Shown here one piece after another: positions 26,249-35,040 of a stretch of DNA of 39,809 nt. The stretch's first letter is position 1. The number at the start of each line of letters is the position of its first letter. The stretch is from NCBI GenBank assembly GCA_046303115.1, contig JBKCGZ010000201.1, positions 1 to 39,809 of the forward strand, read 5' to 3'. The position numbers and the translations under genes were made by a program. The DNA is from CAINEC01 sp046303115. GTDB lineage: Bacteria > Bacteroidota > Bacteroidia > AKYH767-A > OLB10. The notes beneath the pieces were generated by a model, which was not told where the DNA came from, made no database searches, and saw only the letters and a list, made by a program, of their open reading frames with translations.

Positions 26249-28420
26249 TTACTTTACAATCTTCATTTCATTTAACAAATATCCTGCGCCTCCGAATTTA
26301 TCCATGATAAATAAAGTATAGCGGATATCTAATGAAATTGTACGTTGCAAATTAGCATCGAAACCGAAATCACTTGCAATGGCTTCCCAGTTACCATCGA
26401 AAGCAGTTCCGATTAACTCTCCTCTTCCATTAATTACCGGAGATCCAGAGTTACCACCTGTAATATCATTGTCAGTTAAGAAACAAGCATGTAATTCTCC
26501 GTCTTTATCTGCATACTGACCGAAATCTTTTGCCTTTAACATATCAACTAATTTCTTAGGAGCATCAAACTCAATGTCGCCAGGAGTGTACTTTTCAAGG
26601 ATACCTTTTGATGTAGTAAATTCTTTATACGAAACTGCATCTTTAGCATTATACGGTAACACGCGACCGTAAGTAAGACGCATTGTTCCATTTGCATCAG
26701 GAGAATATAATTTTTTGCTGTCCATTTCTAACATTGCTGCCTGGAATAAACGATTTGCACGACTCAACTTACTGTTGATTTCCATTGAAATCGGACGCAT
26801 ATCAACATTCATTTTATTCATGTAAGCATTAGCAATTACATAAATCATATCCTTGTTCATTTTCTTCGCTGAAGGAGAAGCTAAAAATGCTTTCATCTTA
26901 TCTTTAGAAGTTAAGAATGACTTAGCATATAACTCAGACGCCATTTTGGAATAATCCTTATTGTATTTAGCAGAAAGGTCTACTAATTCTTTTGGAAGAT
27001 TAGTATGATCTAAATCTTCTGTTAAGTGCATTAATACCGTTGCTAAAACTTTTACTTCAATTGGATCAAAATACTCTTTGTATTGTTCATCTAATTCTTT
27101 CATCATTTCATCAGCAGCTTTTTTCGCTTCTTCTGATTTTGATTTATCCTTTAGTAACGCTTCTAATTTTGAAAGTCCTAAAGCAAACACCATTGGCTGT
27201 GAGTTACTCACTCCATCTTGAAAATACACACTGTATAAACCATACTTTTCTTGTTGCGCATATGCCTGATCGTATAAACTGAATAGCTCATTATATACTG
27301 CACCTTTATTATTTGCAGTAATCCATGCTTTCAACTTATCTTCTTCTGCTTTTCTCTTTTCGAATAATTGTTGTTGAGGCAGTGCAGATGCTTCACCCAT
27401 AAACTTTTTCCAGTAATTACTTAATCCTGCGAATTTATCAGCATACATTAATTTGATTTTAGGATCTGCATGCATAAACTCTTCGTAAACATCTAATACA
27501 TCACGACGAACTTTAACGCGCATTGGACGCTCTTTAGAAGCGAAGTATTGAATTCCTTTGCTATATGTATAACGCTGTGTTCTTCCTGGGTATCCCATTA
27601 TCATTGCAAAATCTTCAGGATTTTTTCCCTGAATATTAATTGGGAAGAAATGTAATGGAGAATAAGGTTTATTACTTGCATTATAGTCTGCGGGCTTATT
27701 TTCTGCGTTAGAATAAATACGGAACATACTGAAATCAGCTGTATGACGTGGCCACATCCAGTTATCCGTTTCTCCACCGAACTTTCCAATATTCTCCGGA
27801 GGAGTACCTACTAAACGAATGTCTTTGTAAACCATGTAGTACATTGCAAGAAATTTATTTCCTGCATAAAAAGGAACAACTTCAACAACATAATTGTCTT
27901 TATCTGCGCCTAAACCTTCTTTTAATGATGCTTGTAACTTTGTTAACTTATCAGCAACGGCTTTTGCACGCGCTGATTCGTCCATTGTTAAACTGATACT
28001 GTCAAGCATTTTTGAAGTAACATCTTCTACTCTCGCAAGCAATCCGATATTGAAGTTAGCTTTTCTTTCTTCGCCTTTATTTTTAGCCCAGAAACCATTC
28101 GCCAAAATATTATCTTCATTCGTACTTAACTCTTGAATAGCACCATAACCACAATGGTGATTTGTTAAAAATAATCCTTCGCTGCTGATGATTTCACCTG
28201 TACAGAACATTCTGTTTTGTTTCGACATCAAACGCACAACGGCATCTTTAGCGCAAGCTTTATTGATGTTATAAATATCATCAGCTGTTAATTTTAATCC
28301 ACGTGCCTGCATACTATCCTGCAATTGCTGGATCATAATAAGTGGCCACATACCTTCGTCAGCACGCAACTGACCTACTGAAATCACAAACCCAATTAAG
28401 AGTACTGCTATCTTTTTCAT
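26249..28420 (-). CDS. S46 dipeptidyl peptidase, DPP7 type
   Basis: A 723-residue periplasmic serine exopeptidase with a signal peptide at about residues 1-20. The catalytic His is H89 in TNHHCGY, an Asp lies in WPRHTADFSMFR, and the nucleophile is S658 in GGNSGSPV. The residue 18 positions after the Ser, which fixes S1 specificity (Arg673 in DPP11, Gly in DPP7), is Gly676 here (AFDGNW). DPP7-like preference for hydrophobic P1 residues is therefore predicted rather than Asp/Glu. It starts 21 bases after the end of the PNGase F-like gene, so the two are probably co-transcribed and act in the same peptide-degradation route. The trans-acting terminator hairpin at 26203-26228 lies just downstream. 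Confidence 0.93.
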   Translation of the reverse strand: MKKIAVLLIGFVISVGQLRADEGMWPLIMIQQLQDSMQARGLKLTADDIYNINKACAKDAVVRLMSKQNRMFCTGEIISSEGLFLTNHHCGYGAIQELSTNEDNILANGFWAKNKGEERKANFNIGLLARVEDVTSKMLDSISLTMDESARAKAVADKLTKLQASLKEGLGADKDNYVVEVVPFYAGNKFLAMYYMVYKDIRLVGTPPENIGKFGGETDNWMWPRHTADFSMFRIYSNAENKPADYNASNKPYSPLHFFPINIQGKNPEDFAMIMGYPGRTQRYTYSKGIQYFASKERPMRVKVRRDVLDVYEEFMHADPKIKLMYADKFAGLSNYWKKFMGEASALPQQQLFEKRKAEEDKLKAWITANNKGAVYNELFSLYDQAYAQQEKYGLYSVYFQDGVSNSQPMVFALGLSKLEALLKDKSKSEEAKKAADEMMKELDEQYKEYFDPIEVKVLATVLMHLTEDLDHTNLPKELVDLSAKYNKDYSKMASELYAKSFLTSKDKMKAFLASPSAKKMNKDMIYVIANAYMNKMNVDMRPISMEINSKLSRANRLFQAAMLEMDSKKLYSPDANGTMRLTYGRVLPYNAKDAVSYKEFTTSKGILEKYTPGDIEFDAPKKLVDMLKAKDFGQYADKDGELHACFLTDNDITGGNSGSPVINGRGELIGTAFDGNWEAIASDFGFDANLQRTISLDIRYTLFIMDKFGGAGYLLNEMKIVK

Positions 28421-28441
28421 ACTGTTTTTAATTTATTGATT

Positions 28442-31400
28442 CTATTTTTTAATGATTAGTTTCTTTGTCATTTGCTGATTACCTGAAATCAAACGAACGA
28501 AATAAACGCCGTTACTAAATTCAGACATATCCACTACTCTATTTCCTGCAGTTACATTTTCATCCTTAGTAGAATAAATTGTTTTCCCCATCAAGTCTAA
28601 AATTTCGATTGATGCATCTGTTCTATTCGTTAAGTTATAATCGATATATACCATCGATTCAGATGGGTTCGGATAGACGTTCAGATTAGTGACATTCGAT
28701 AAAATAAATTCATCTTCGCCTGTTGCAATTCCTACTGTAAACTGCTTGTATACTTGACCGCCAAAATCAGAATTAAAATTATACATCACATTACCCATTG
28801 TATTTTTGAATCGTACGTAACCAGTTCCTTGTGCTGTATTCGCCCACCATGCTAAACCATCTTCACCGTTATCAAGTAATTCAAAACGGTAACATCCGCT
28901 TGGTAAATTAAGCGTATCATTATAATACGTATTAGCAGCGAGACCACTTCTTGATAAAATGATATTTCCATTTTCATCTTTCACCGTGTAACTATTTTCG
29001 TTTGGAGCACTATTCGTTTTTAATTCGATAACGAAAATTGATGGTGTAGCACTTGGATATACAAAGTTCGAACGCATAGTATCGTTGTATGCATATTGAT
29101 CAGTTGTTCCATTCGGATTGCTTACATAAGCATAGAATTTAGTAGCTCCACCAATCCAGTTAAAATTAGGAAGCGTTAATGTTGCAGATTGCATAAACGC
29201 AACAGAGCCTGTCCAGTTATAAACCGTAGGTGTTGCTCCTTCTAAACCATAAGTTATGGTTGCAGAAGTAAGCGTTGCAGATCCAGTATTTTTTATTTTA
29301 ATAATTGGTGAAGAGCAAACAGGATTTTTTCTTAACCACATTTGATTTGTTGTTGGAGCAAGGATATCTTCTAAAGCTATATCATTTGTAAAGTTTGGAG
29401 CGCCATAACTTACTAATTGATCTTCGATCTGATAATAATCCCAACCTGATGTTTGCGTGTACGCCTGCACATCATGATCTAATGTGAAAGATGTTCCAGG
29501 TGTAATAAAGTTTGAAATTTCCCAATCGTAGGTCCATACTTCAGCACCAGGACACCAGTTAGAACGATCATAAACCCATGTTCCCCCTTGAGGGTAAAGC
29601 GGATTATAATCACAGTTGTCTCTCCATACTAACTTTGTGTAACGTGTTGTACCATTCACTTTATAATAGTGGTTCTTCGGACAAAACTCAGCACAGTTTC
29701 CGGGTGAATCCATTCCATGTCCTGTAACTCGTGATTTCCATCTTGCATTAACTGCATTAGGCTCTAAATCGACTGTAAGCGCTTGCAAACTATTATCAAT
29801 TGGATTACTTGCAATTCCATAATTAAAATTACCATTCCAAAGATTTCTAATTCCAAGTACATTACGAGGAGGTGTTCCTTCGATAAATAAAAACTTCACA
29901 TCTAATAATTCCTGCCAGTTACCAGCCGACATATCCACGCTATCATGTAATAATGTTCTATAATCACTTACATCAAACGTCCATGTCCAACCACTACCTA
30001 AACTTAATCCATTACCATAAGGAGTGATATAACGACCCATTTCATAACGAATCAAATTAGGTGAATACGTATAATAGTTATATACTGATTGATTAATTGT
30101 TCCATCAGCAGGTGTTAGAGTCGAATCAATCATTTGCCCTTGTGGTGTATAAATAAAATTAGTGTAGCCTAACGGCCATACCACCATCGTATCTGTTGGC
30201 ACTCCCACATTGTTTATTGTATCAAGATATGCAACAATTTGAGTTGGAGGATTCATAACAGAATCTAAAACAAAAATTGAATCTAACTGTGACGTATATA
30301 CGCCTTGTTCAAATGATATATTAGGACGTAAATTTGTTTCATTCCATCCATAATTAATTTCTGATGCTGACTTCAAAGGATTATCGGCACCCAAGCTAAA
30401 ATATGCAGGTCCATGACTCATTGGTGAAGCATCTGCAGCTGTAAAATAATTACCATCATCGAAATTATAATAAGCAACAAGATTATTATAGTTAGGATGC
30501 GTACCATCAATTTTCTTATTCATGAATTGCTGAATAGTAGCTTGAGGTAGATCTACATTAAATACTGCAAACTCATCGATTCTTCCATCGTATGAAAGAG
30601 ACCCATTCCAGTTTCCTTTACCAATTCTGAACCTATCGATACCTGTCATTAACTTTGTTTTTCCTCCACCAGTGAAGAAGGTAGCGCCGTTGAGGAAAAT
30701 TTTCATTGCTCCTGTCTGGCAGTTTTTGGTGAATGTCCAATAATTCCATTGACCTTTTATTTGCGCTGCAGTTGCCGATTTAGAAATACGATCGTAACTA
30801 GTTCCTAGATTACCAGCATCCCAATATACTTTTGAATCAGACCAAGGTGTATGAGAATTTATCACACGATTACCGCTACTGTCAACTGCTTCGAAGGTAG
30901 TACCATTCATTGGTTGAAGTGCTGCATCACCATAGGCCCAGAAAGAAACGGTAATAAACGAATCAATAGCTGCAAGATCAGGGTTAACCGGAACTTCTAC
31001 ATAAGATGCATAGTGAGTTTTTAATGTGCGATCATTAGATGCATTCGCAACACCTGATTTAAATGTAGTCACATTTGACTGAACAATATTATCTGTACCT
31101 GTTTGTGCATTATCGAACGAAACTTCAACAATTAAATTAGAAACACCATCCCAATAAAATGAATTCGTTAATTGAATATTTCTCCAACCTGCAGTATTAG
31201 GCGCAAAATCATGTCCTTTACTATAAACTGTAGTAAATCCATTGCCATTAGTAGTAGCAGCAGTTAATGTATCTGCTGTAACCATTTTCAGTCGGATAGT
31301 AAGCTTATTAAAAGGGGATCCTGCATTTTGCAAATAAAAATTCAATCCTGTAATGTTTCCAGCACCCATACCCGCTGCCGTTAGTTCAGAGGCACGCCAT

Positions 31401-31885
31401 AGATACTGCGACTTAGATAAATTATTTGCAGTTCCGAAAGGATGATTAGAACTAGTGGTTCCACCAGCAACAGTATACGTGTTAAGTGATGTAGTTGCTA
31501 AATGATTAATAAAATAATCCCAATGCGTATTATGCGTATAGGTTGGGGTATTCGAGTAAGTAAAAGAAGAAAAGTTGCCGCCATTGACTAAATACAAATT
31601 TTGAGAACGCAAGGCACTATCAATTAATCCAGTATGCTTATAAACATATGTATTGGTTAGGTAATCCCACTCTCCACATTCAGGGAATTGGGCTGGATTA
31701 CACTTTAGTGTATACAACATTAAAATCTTTTCATAACTAATGGTATCAGAAGGAAAAACAAACCAAGCTCTTTGTGGCGAGTTAAAAGTAAACGCCTGAA
31801 CAACGGTTGTATCTCCAACACCAGCCAACGATTTTAATGAAGCAAATGAACATACAATAAAAATTGAAAGTAACAGCTTTTTCAT
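28442..31885 (-). CDS. Secreted peptide-N-glycosidase F-like protein with LamG insertion and T9SS domain
   Basis: A 1147-residue secreted protein with a signal peptide at about 1-21. Residues 25-85 resemble the first part of PNGase F, including CGEWDY (C70, W73, D74), which corresponds to the CDEWD motif holding catalytic D60. A long insertion follows (about 90-600) with a beta-rich part and a LamG/concanavalin-like domain at about 310-480. The PNGase F N-domain resumes at GRYITPYG (617-624), and the C-domain includes GHGM (722-725), NCAEFC, WRDNC, NPLYPQGGTW and NWCPG. Residues from about 1067 to 1147 are a type A T9SS sorting domain (VYPNPSE, GVYFVRL, KKLIIKK). It probably removes or binds N-glycans outside the cell; whether the active site is complete is unproven. 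Confidence 0.8.
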   Translation of the reverse strand: MKKLLLSIFIVCSFASLKSLAGVGDTTVVQAFTFNSPQRAWFVFPSDTISYEKILMLYTLKCNPAQFPECGEWDYLTNTYVYKHTGLIDSALRSQNLYLVNGGNFSSFTYSNTPTYTHNTHWDYFINHLATTSLNTYTVAGGTTSSNHPFGTANNLSKSQYLWRASELTAAGMGAGNITGLNFYLQNAGSPFNKLTIRLKMVTADTLTAATTNGNGFTTVYSKGHDFAPNTAGWRNIQLTNSFYWDGVSNLIVEVSFDNAQTGTDNIVQSNVTTFKSGVANASNDRTLKTHYASYVEVPVNPDLAAIDSFITVSFWAYGDAALQPMNGTTFEAVDSSGNRVINSHTPWSDSKVYWDAGNLGTSYDRISKSATAAQIKGQWNYWTFTKNCQTGAMKIFLNGATFFTGGGKTKLMTGIDRFRIGKGNWNGSLSYDGRIDEFAVFNVDLPQATIQQFMNKKIDGTHPNYNNLVAYYNFDDGNYFTAADASPMSHGPAYFSLGADNPLKSASEINYGWNETNLRPNISFEQGVYTSQLDSIFVLDSVMNPPTQIVAYLDTINNVGVPTDTMVVWPLGYTNFIYTPQGQMIDSTLTPADGTINQSVYNYYTYSPNLIRYEMGRYITPYGNGLSLGSGWTWTFDVSDYRTLLHDSVDMSAGNWQELLDVKFLFIEGTPPRNVLGIRNLWNGNFNYGIASNPIDNSLQALTVDLEPNAVNARWKSRVTGHGMDSPGNCAEFCPKNHYYKVNGTTRYTKLVWRDNCDYNPLYPQGGTWVYDRSNWCPGAEVWTYDWEISNFITPGTSFTLDHDVQAYTQTSGWDYYQIEDQLVSYGAPNFTNDIALEDILAPTTNQMWLRKNPVCSSPIIKIKNTGSATLTSATITYGLEGATPTVYNWTGSVAFMQSATLTLPNFNWIGGATKFYAYVSNPNGTTDQYAYNDTMRSNFVYPSATPSIFVIELKTNSAPNENSYTVKDENGNIILSRSGLAANTYYNDTLNLPSGCYRFELLDNGEDGLAWWANTAQGTGYVRFKNTMGNVMYNFNSDFGGQVYKQFTVGIATGEDEFILSNVTNLNVYPNPSESMVYIDYNLTNRTDASIEILDLMGKTIYSTKDENVTAGNRVVDMSEFSNGVYFVRLISGNQQMTKKLIIKK

Positions 31886-31901
31886 AATTTGAATTTTTAG
31901 G

Positions 31902-31919
31902 GTTACTAAATATAGTAAC
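31902..31919 (-). promoter_or_regulatory. Dyad over the -7 region of the PNGase F-like gene
   Basis: GTTACTA and TAGTAAC form a perfect 7-bp inverted repeat around a four-base centre. On the minus strand it contains TATATTTA, one mismatch from TAnnTTTG, with TTG about 18 bases upstream. A dyad placed on the -7 box suggests an operator for a dimeric regulator. It lies 17 bases before the start codon. Confidence 0.4.
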
Positions 31920-31947
31920 TACAATTTTAAATCAAGAATGTTATTTG

Positions 31948-31983
31948 AAAAAGAGAAAGCGTACTCGATAGAATACGCTTCTC
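31948..31983 (-). terminator. Intrinsic terminator of the rimP-nusA-infB operon
   Basis: The minus-strand RNA forms a stem of about 13 pairs with one bulge and one G-U pair (31971-31983 with 31953-31966, loop of four), followed by UUUUU. It lies 29 bases after the infB stop codon. Confidence 0.8.
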
Positions 31984-32012
31984 CTTATCATTAGATATTT
32001 GATTAACTAATT

Positions 32013-34949
32013 TTAAGCAAGCGTTCGCTTTATAGCAACTTGTTCGTAGCCTTCGATAATATCGCCTTCTTGAATATCATTAAACTTATTGATATTTAGT
32101 CCGCACTCCATACCAGCCTGAACTTCTTTAGCATCATCTTTAAATCGTTTTAATGAGGCTAATTCACCACTATGAACAACGATACCATCACGTATAATTC
32201 TAATCTTAGTATTTCGCGTGATCTTACCTTCTAATACCATACAACCTGCAATTGTACCGACTTTTGGAATCTTAAATGTTTCACGAACTTGAACGTTACA
32301 CGTAATTTTCTCTTCAAATTCTGGAGCAAGCATTCCTTCCATCGCTGCTTTTACTTCATTAATTGCGTCATAGATAATTGAATACAAGCGAATATCGATT
32401 TCTTCATTCTCTGCTAATTTACGCGCACTAACTGAAGGACGAACCTGGAATCCGATAATAATAGCATTTGATGCAGAAGCTAAGTTTACATCCGACTCAG
32501 AAATTTGTCCAACGCCTTTCATGATAACGTTCACCTGAATTTCCGGATTCGATAATTTCAACAATGAATCTGCTAATGCTTCTACTGATCCATCCACGTC
32601 ACCTTTAACAATTACATTTAACTCTTTGAAGTTTCCAATTGCTAAACGACGTCCAATCTCGTCGAGTGTAATATGCTTATGCGTACGAATCCCTTGCTCA
32701 CGTTGTAATTGTAATCGTTTATTCGCGATTTCACGTGCTTCTCTTTCATCTTCCATCACATTAAACTGATCACCTGCTTGTGGTGCACCGCTCATTCCGA
32801 GAATTAATGCTGGATGAGAAGGCCCTGCCTCTTGAGATTTTCCCCCACGCTCGTTAAACATAGCCTTTACACGTCCGCTATAACAACCTGCAAGAACTAC
32901 ATCACCAATTTTTAATGTTCCTGTTTGAACAAGGACTGTCGTTACATAACCTCTTCCTTTATCAAGAGAAGATTCAATAACAGTTCCTTTTGCCAAACGC
33001 TCTGGATTTGCTTTTAAGTCGAGTAAATCAGACTCAAGCAATACTTTTTCTAATAACTTATCTACGTTTAATCCTTTCTTAGCAGAGATATCCTGACTTT
33101 GATATTTACCACCCCAGTCTTCAACAAGATAATTCATCGATGCTAACTGCTCCTTAATTTTTTCAGGATTAGCATCTGGTTTATCAATTTTATTAATTGC
33201 AAATACGATAGGAACACCAGCAGCCTGAGCATGATTAATTGCTTCTTTTGTTTGTGGCATGACGCTATCATCAGCAGAAACAACGATGATTGCTACGTCG
33301 GTTACTTTAGCACCACGGGCACGCATCGCAGTAAAGGCTTCATGACCTGGAGTATCTAAAAAGGTAATTTTTCTTCCGTTTTCAAGTGTTACTTCGTAAG
33401 CTCCGATATGCTGAGTGATACCACCGGCCTCACCTGCAATTACATTTGCTTTACGGATATAATCTAACAGGGATGTCTTACCGTGATCGACGTGACCCAT
33501 AACAGTAACTATTGGTGCACGAGTTTGTAAATCAGCCTCGTCATCAATATCATCAGTAATCGACTCTTGTACATCGGCAGAAACAAATTCTACTGTATAG
33601 TCAAATTCACTTGCTACAACTGTAATTGTTTCAGCATCGAGACGCTGGTTGATAGAAACGAACAAACCTAAGCTCATACAAGTAGCGATAATCTGATTTA
33701 CTTGTACGTTCATCATTTTCGCTAACTCATTTGCTGATACGAACTCCGTAACCTTAATTACTTTGTCTGCTGTATCATCTAATGCTTCTTGTCGCTTAGC
33801 ATGTAAATCACGTTTTTCTTTTCTAAACTTGGAAGCTTTAGATTTACCAGATCCACTTAAGCGAGCAAGTGTTGCTTTAATTTGATCTTGAATTTCTTTA
33901 TCGGTAGGCTCAACTTTAGGTTGTTGCGCTGCTGGAGCAGGACGACCTTTATTTCCTCCTTTATTAAATGGACGATTTCCACCGCCTTGACGATTATCGC
34001 CACCTGGACGTTGTTGACCACCTTGCCAAGGACGTTGTTGACCTGTTCCTGGAGTTCCACCTTGTGGAGATGTTCCTCCTGGTTTTTCTTTACGCTTTCT
34101 TTTACGTTGACCCGATTCAAAATCTGACGAAGACGCAACAGGTTTTTTCTTTGGAGGATCTACAGGTAAAACAATCTTGCCTAAGATATTTGGGCCACTT
34201 AGCTTCTCTACTCTAACACTGATGTGTTCAGGAGGTAAATTAGTAGGGTCTTCTTTTGTAGGCGCCTTAGTTGACGGCTCAACTTCAGGTGCTGTATCAA
34301 CAGGCTTTTCAGGAGCAACTGCTGGCGCTTCAGGAATTTCAACTTCCACTTTTGGAGTTTCTGTTTTTCCCTTTTTGGTTGTTTTATTTTCCGCTTTCTT
34401 ATCTTCCGCTTTAACCTGTTTTTTATCTTCTGCTTTCGCAGATTTTTTTACTGGCTTTTCTTCAACAGGCTCTTCTTTCTTTTTAGTCTTCTTTTTGCCT
34501 GCATCTAAATCTATTTTACCTAAAATTTTTGGAGCATCTACTTCTGCCTTAGCCTTAATAACTTCTGGCTCTGGTTTCGATTCCTCTTTTTTCTTTGCAG
34601 TTTTCTTTTCAACTGCAGCGGCTAATTTAATTTCATCTAAACTCTTCTTCAAAGAATCATCATTGTCTGACTCAGTGTCTTTCTTTGCTTCAGGCTTTGA
34701 TGTTGTTGCTTCAATAACTACATTATCTCGTTTTAATTTTTCACGAGTAATTTCCTGAGCATCGAGCTTTGCCAAACGATCTGGCATGTAGTTGTCTTGC
34801 AATATTGCATAAACTTCCGGAGATATTCGGCTATTTGGATTGCTTTCAATCGATATCCCTTTTGACTCCAGAAATTCCACAACGTGCGTAAGACCTACAT
34901 TGAGTTCTTTTGCTGCTTTACTGAGGCGTATTGCTTTATCTTCTGCCAT
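32013..34949 (-). CDS. infB: Translation initiation factor IF-2
   Basis: The GTPase that brings initiator fMet-tRNA to the 30S subunit and promotes subunit joining. The 978-residue protein has an N-terminal IF2N-type helical domain (1-55) and a low-complexity Lys/Glu/Ala/Pro region (about 80-280) containing two copies of ILGKI(D/V)L. A Gly/Gln/Arg/Pro-rich stretch (about 285-345) and a second IF2N-like domain (about 395-445) follow. The G domain begins with GHVDHGKT at 485-492, with DTPGHEAF and NKID after it, then domains II, III and the C-terminal fMet-tRNA-binding domain (GTIAGCMVLEGKI). The long disordered N-terminal arm is common in Bacteroidota. It is the last gene of the operon, 91 bases after nusA. 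Confidence 0.97.
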   Translation of the reverse strand: MAEDKAIRLSKAAKELNVGLTHVVEFLESKGISIESNPNSRISPEVYAILQDNYMPDRLAKLDAQEITREKLKRDNVVIEATTSKPEAKKDTESDNDDSLKKSLDEIKLAAAVEKKTAKKKEESKPEPEVIKAKAEVDAPKILGKIDLDAGKKKTKKKEEPVEEKPVKKSAKAEDKKQVKAEDKKAENKTTKKGKTETPKVEVEIPEAPAVAPEKPVDTAPEVEPSTKAPTKEDPTNLPPEHISVRVEKLSGPNILGKIVLPVDPPKKKPVASSSDFESGQRKRKRKEKPGGTSPQGGTPGTGQQRPWQGGQQRPGGDNRQGGGNRPFNKGGNKGRPAPAAQQPKVEPTDKEIQDQIKATLARLSGSGKSKASKFRKEKRDLHAKRQEALDDTADKVIKVTEFVSANELAKMMNVQVNQIIATCMSLGLFVSINQRLDAETITVVASEFDYTVEFVSADVQESITDDIDDEADLQTRAPIVTVMGHVDHGKTSLLDYIRKANVIAGEAGGITQHIGAYEVTLENGRKITFLDTPGHEAFTAMRARGAKVTDVAIIVVSADDSVMPQTKEAINHAQAAGVPIVFAINKIDKPDANPEKIKEQLASMNYLVEDWGGKYQSQDISAKKGLNVDKLLEKVLLESDLLDLKANPERLAKGTVIESSLDKGRGYVTTVLVQTGTLKIGDVVLAGCYSGRVKAMFNERGGKSQEAGPSHPALILGMSGAPQAGDQFNVMEDEREAREIANKRLQLQREQGIRTHKHITLDEIGRRLAIGNFKELNVIVKGDVDGSVEALADSLLKLSNPEIQVNVIMKGVGQISESDVNLASASNAIIIGFQVRPSVSARKLAENEEIDIRLYSIIYDAINEVKAAMEGMLAPEFEEKITCNVQVRETFKIPKVGTIAGCMVLEGKITRNTKIRIIRDGIVVHSGELASLKRFKDDAKEVQAGMECGLNINKFNDIQEGDIIEGYEQVAIKRTLA

Positions 34950-34976
34950 TCGAATTAATTATTCTTTTTTAAATAA

Positions 34977-35037
34977 TAAGGCGGAATTGCCTTACTGTAA
35001 TTTTTCGCCCATATTAATCTCCTGGCGATTGGAGATT
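34977..35037 (-). promoter_or_regulatory. Two hairpins and a tiny ORF in the nusA-infB spacer
   Basis: In minus-strand order: a 7-bp stem AATCTCC/GGAGATT (35031-35037 with 35016-35022), then a six-codon ORF starting ATG at 35012 and ending TAA at 34992, preceded by GGAG, then a perfect 6-bp stem TAAGGC/GCCTTA (34989-34994 with 34977-34982). The first hairpin hides the GGAG. This could modulate infB expression, but short elements like these also arise by chance. Confidence 0.25.
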
Positions 35038-35040
35038 TTT

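Noticed and set aside
34177..34758. A 193-residue open frame on the plus strand opposite infB, rich in Ser, Phe and Val
   Set aside because: It is the mirror of the low-complexity Lys/Glu/Ala region of IF-2 on the other strand; the composition follows from that codon use and no family is recognised.
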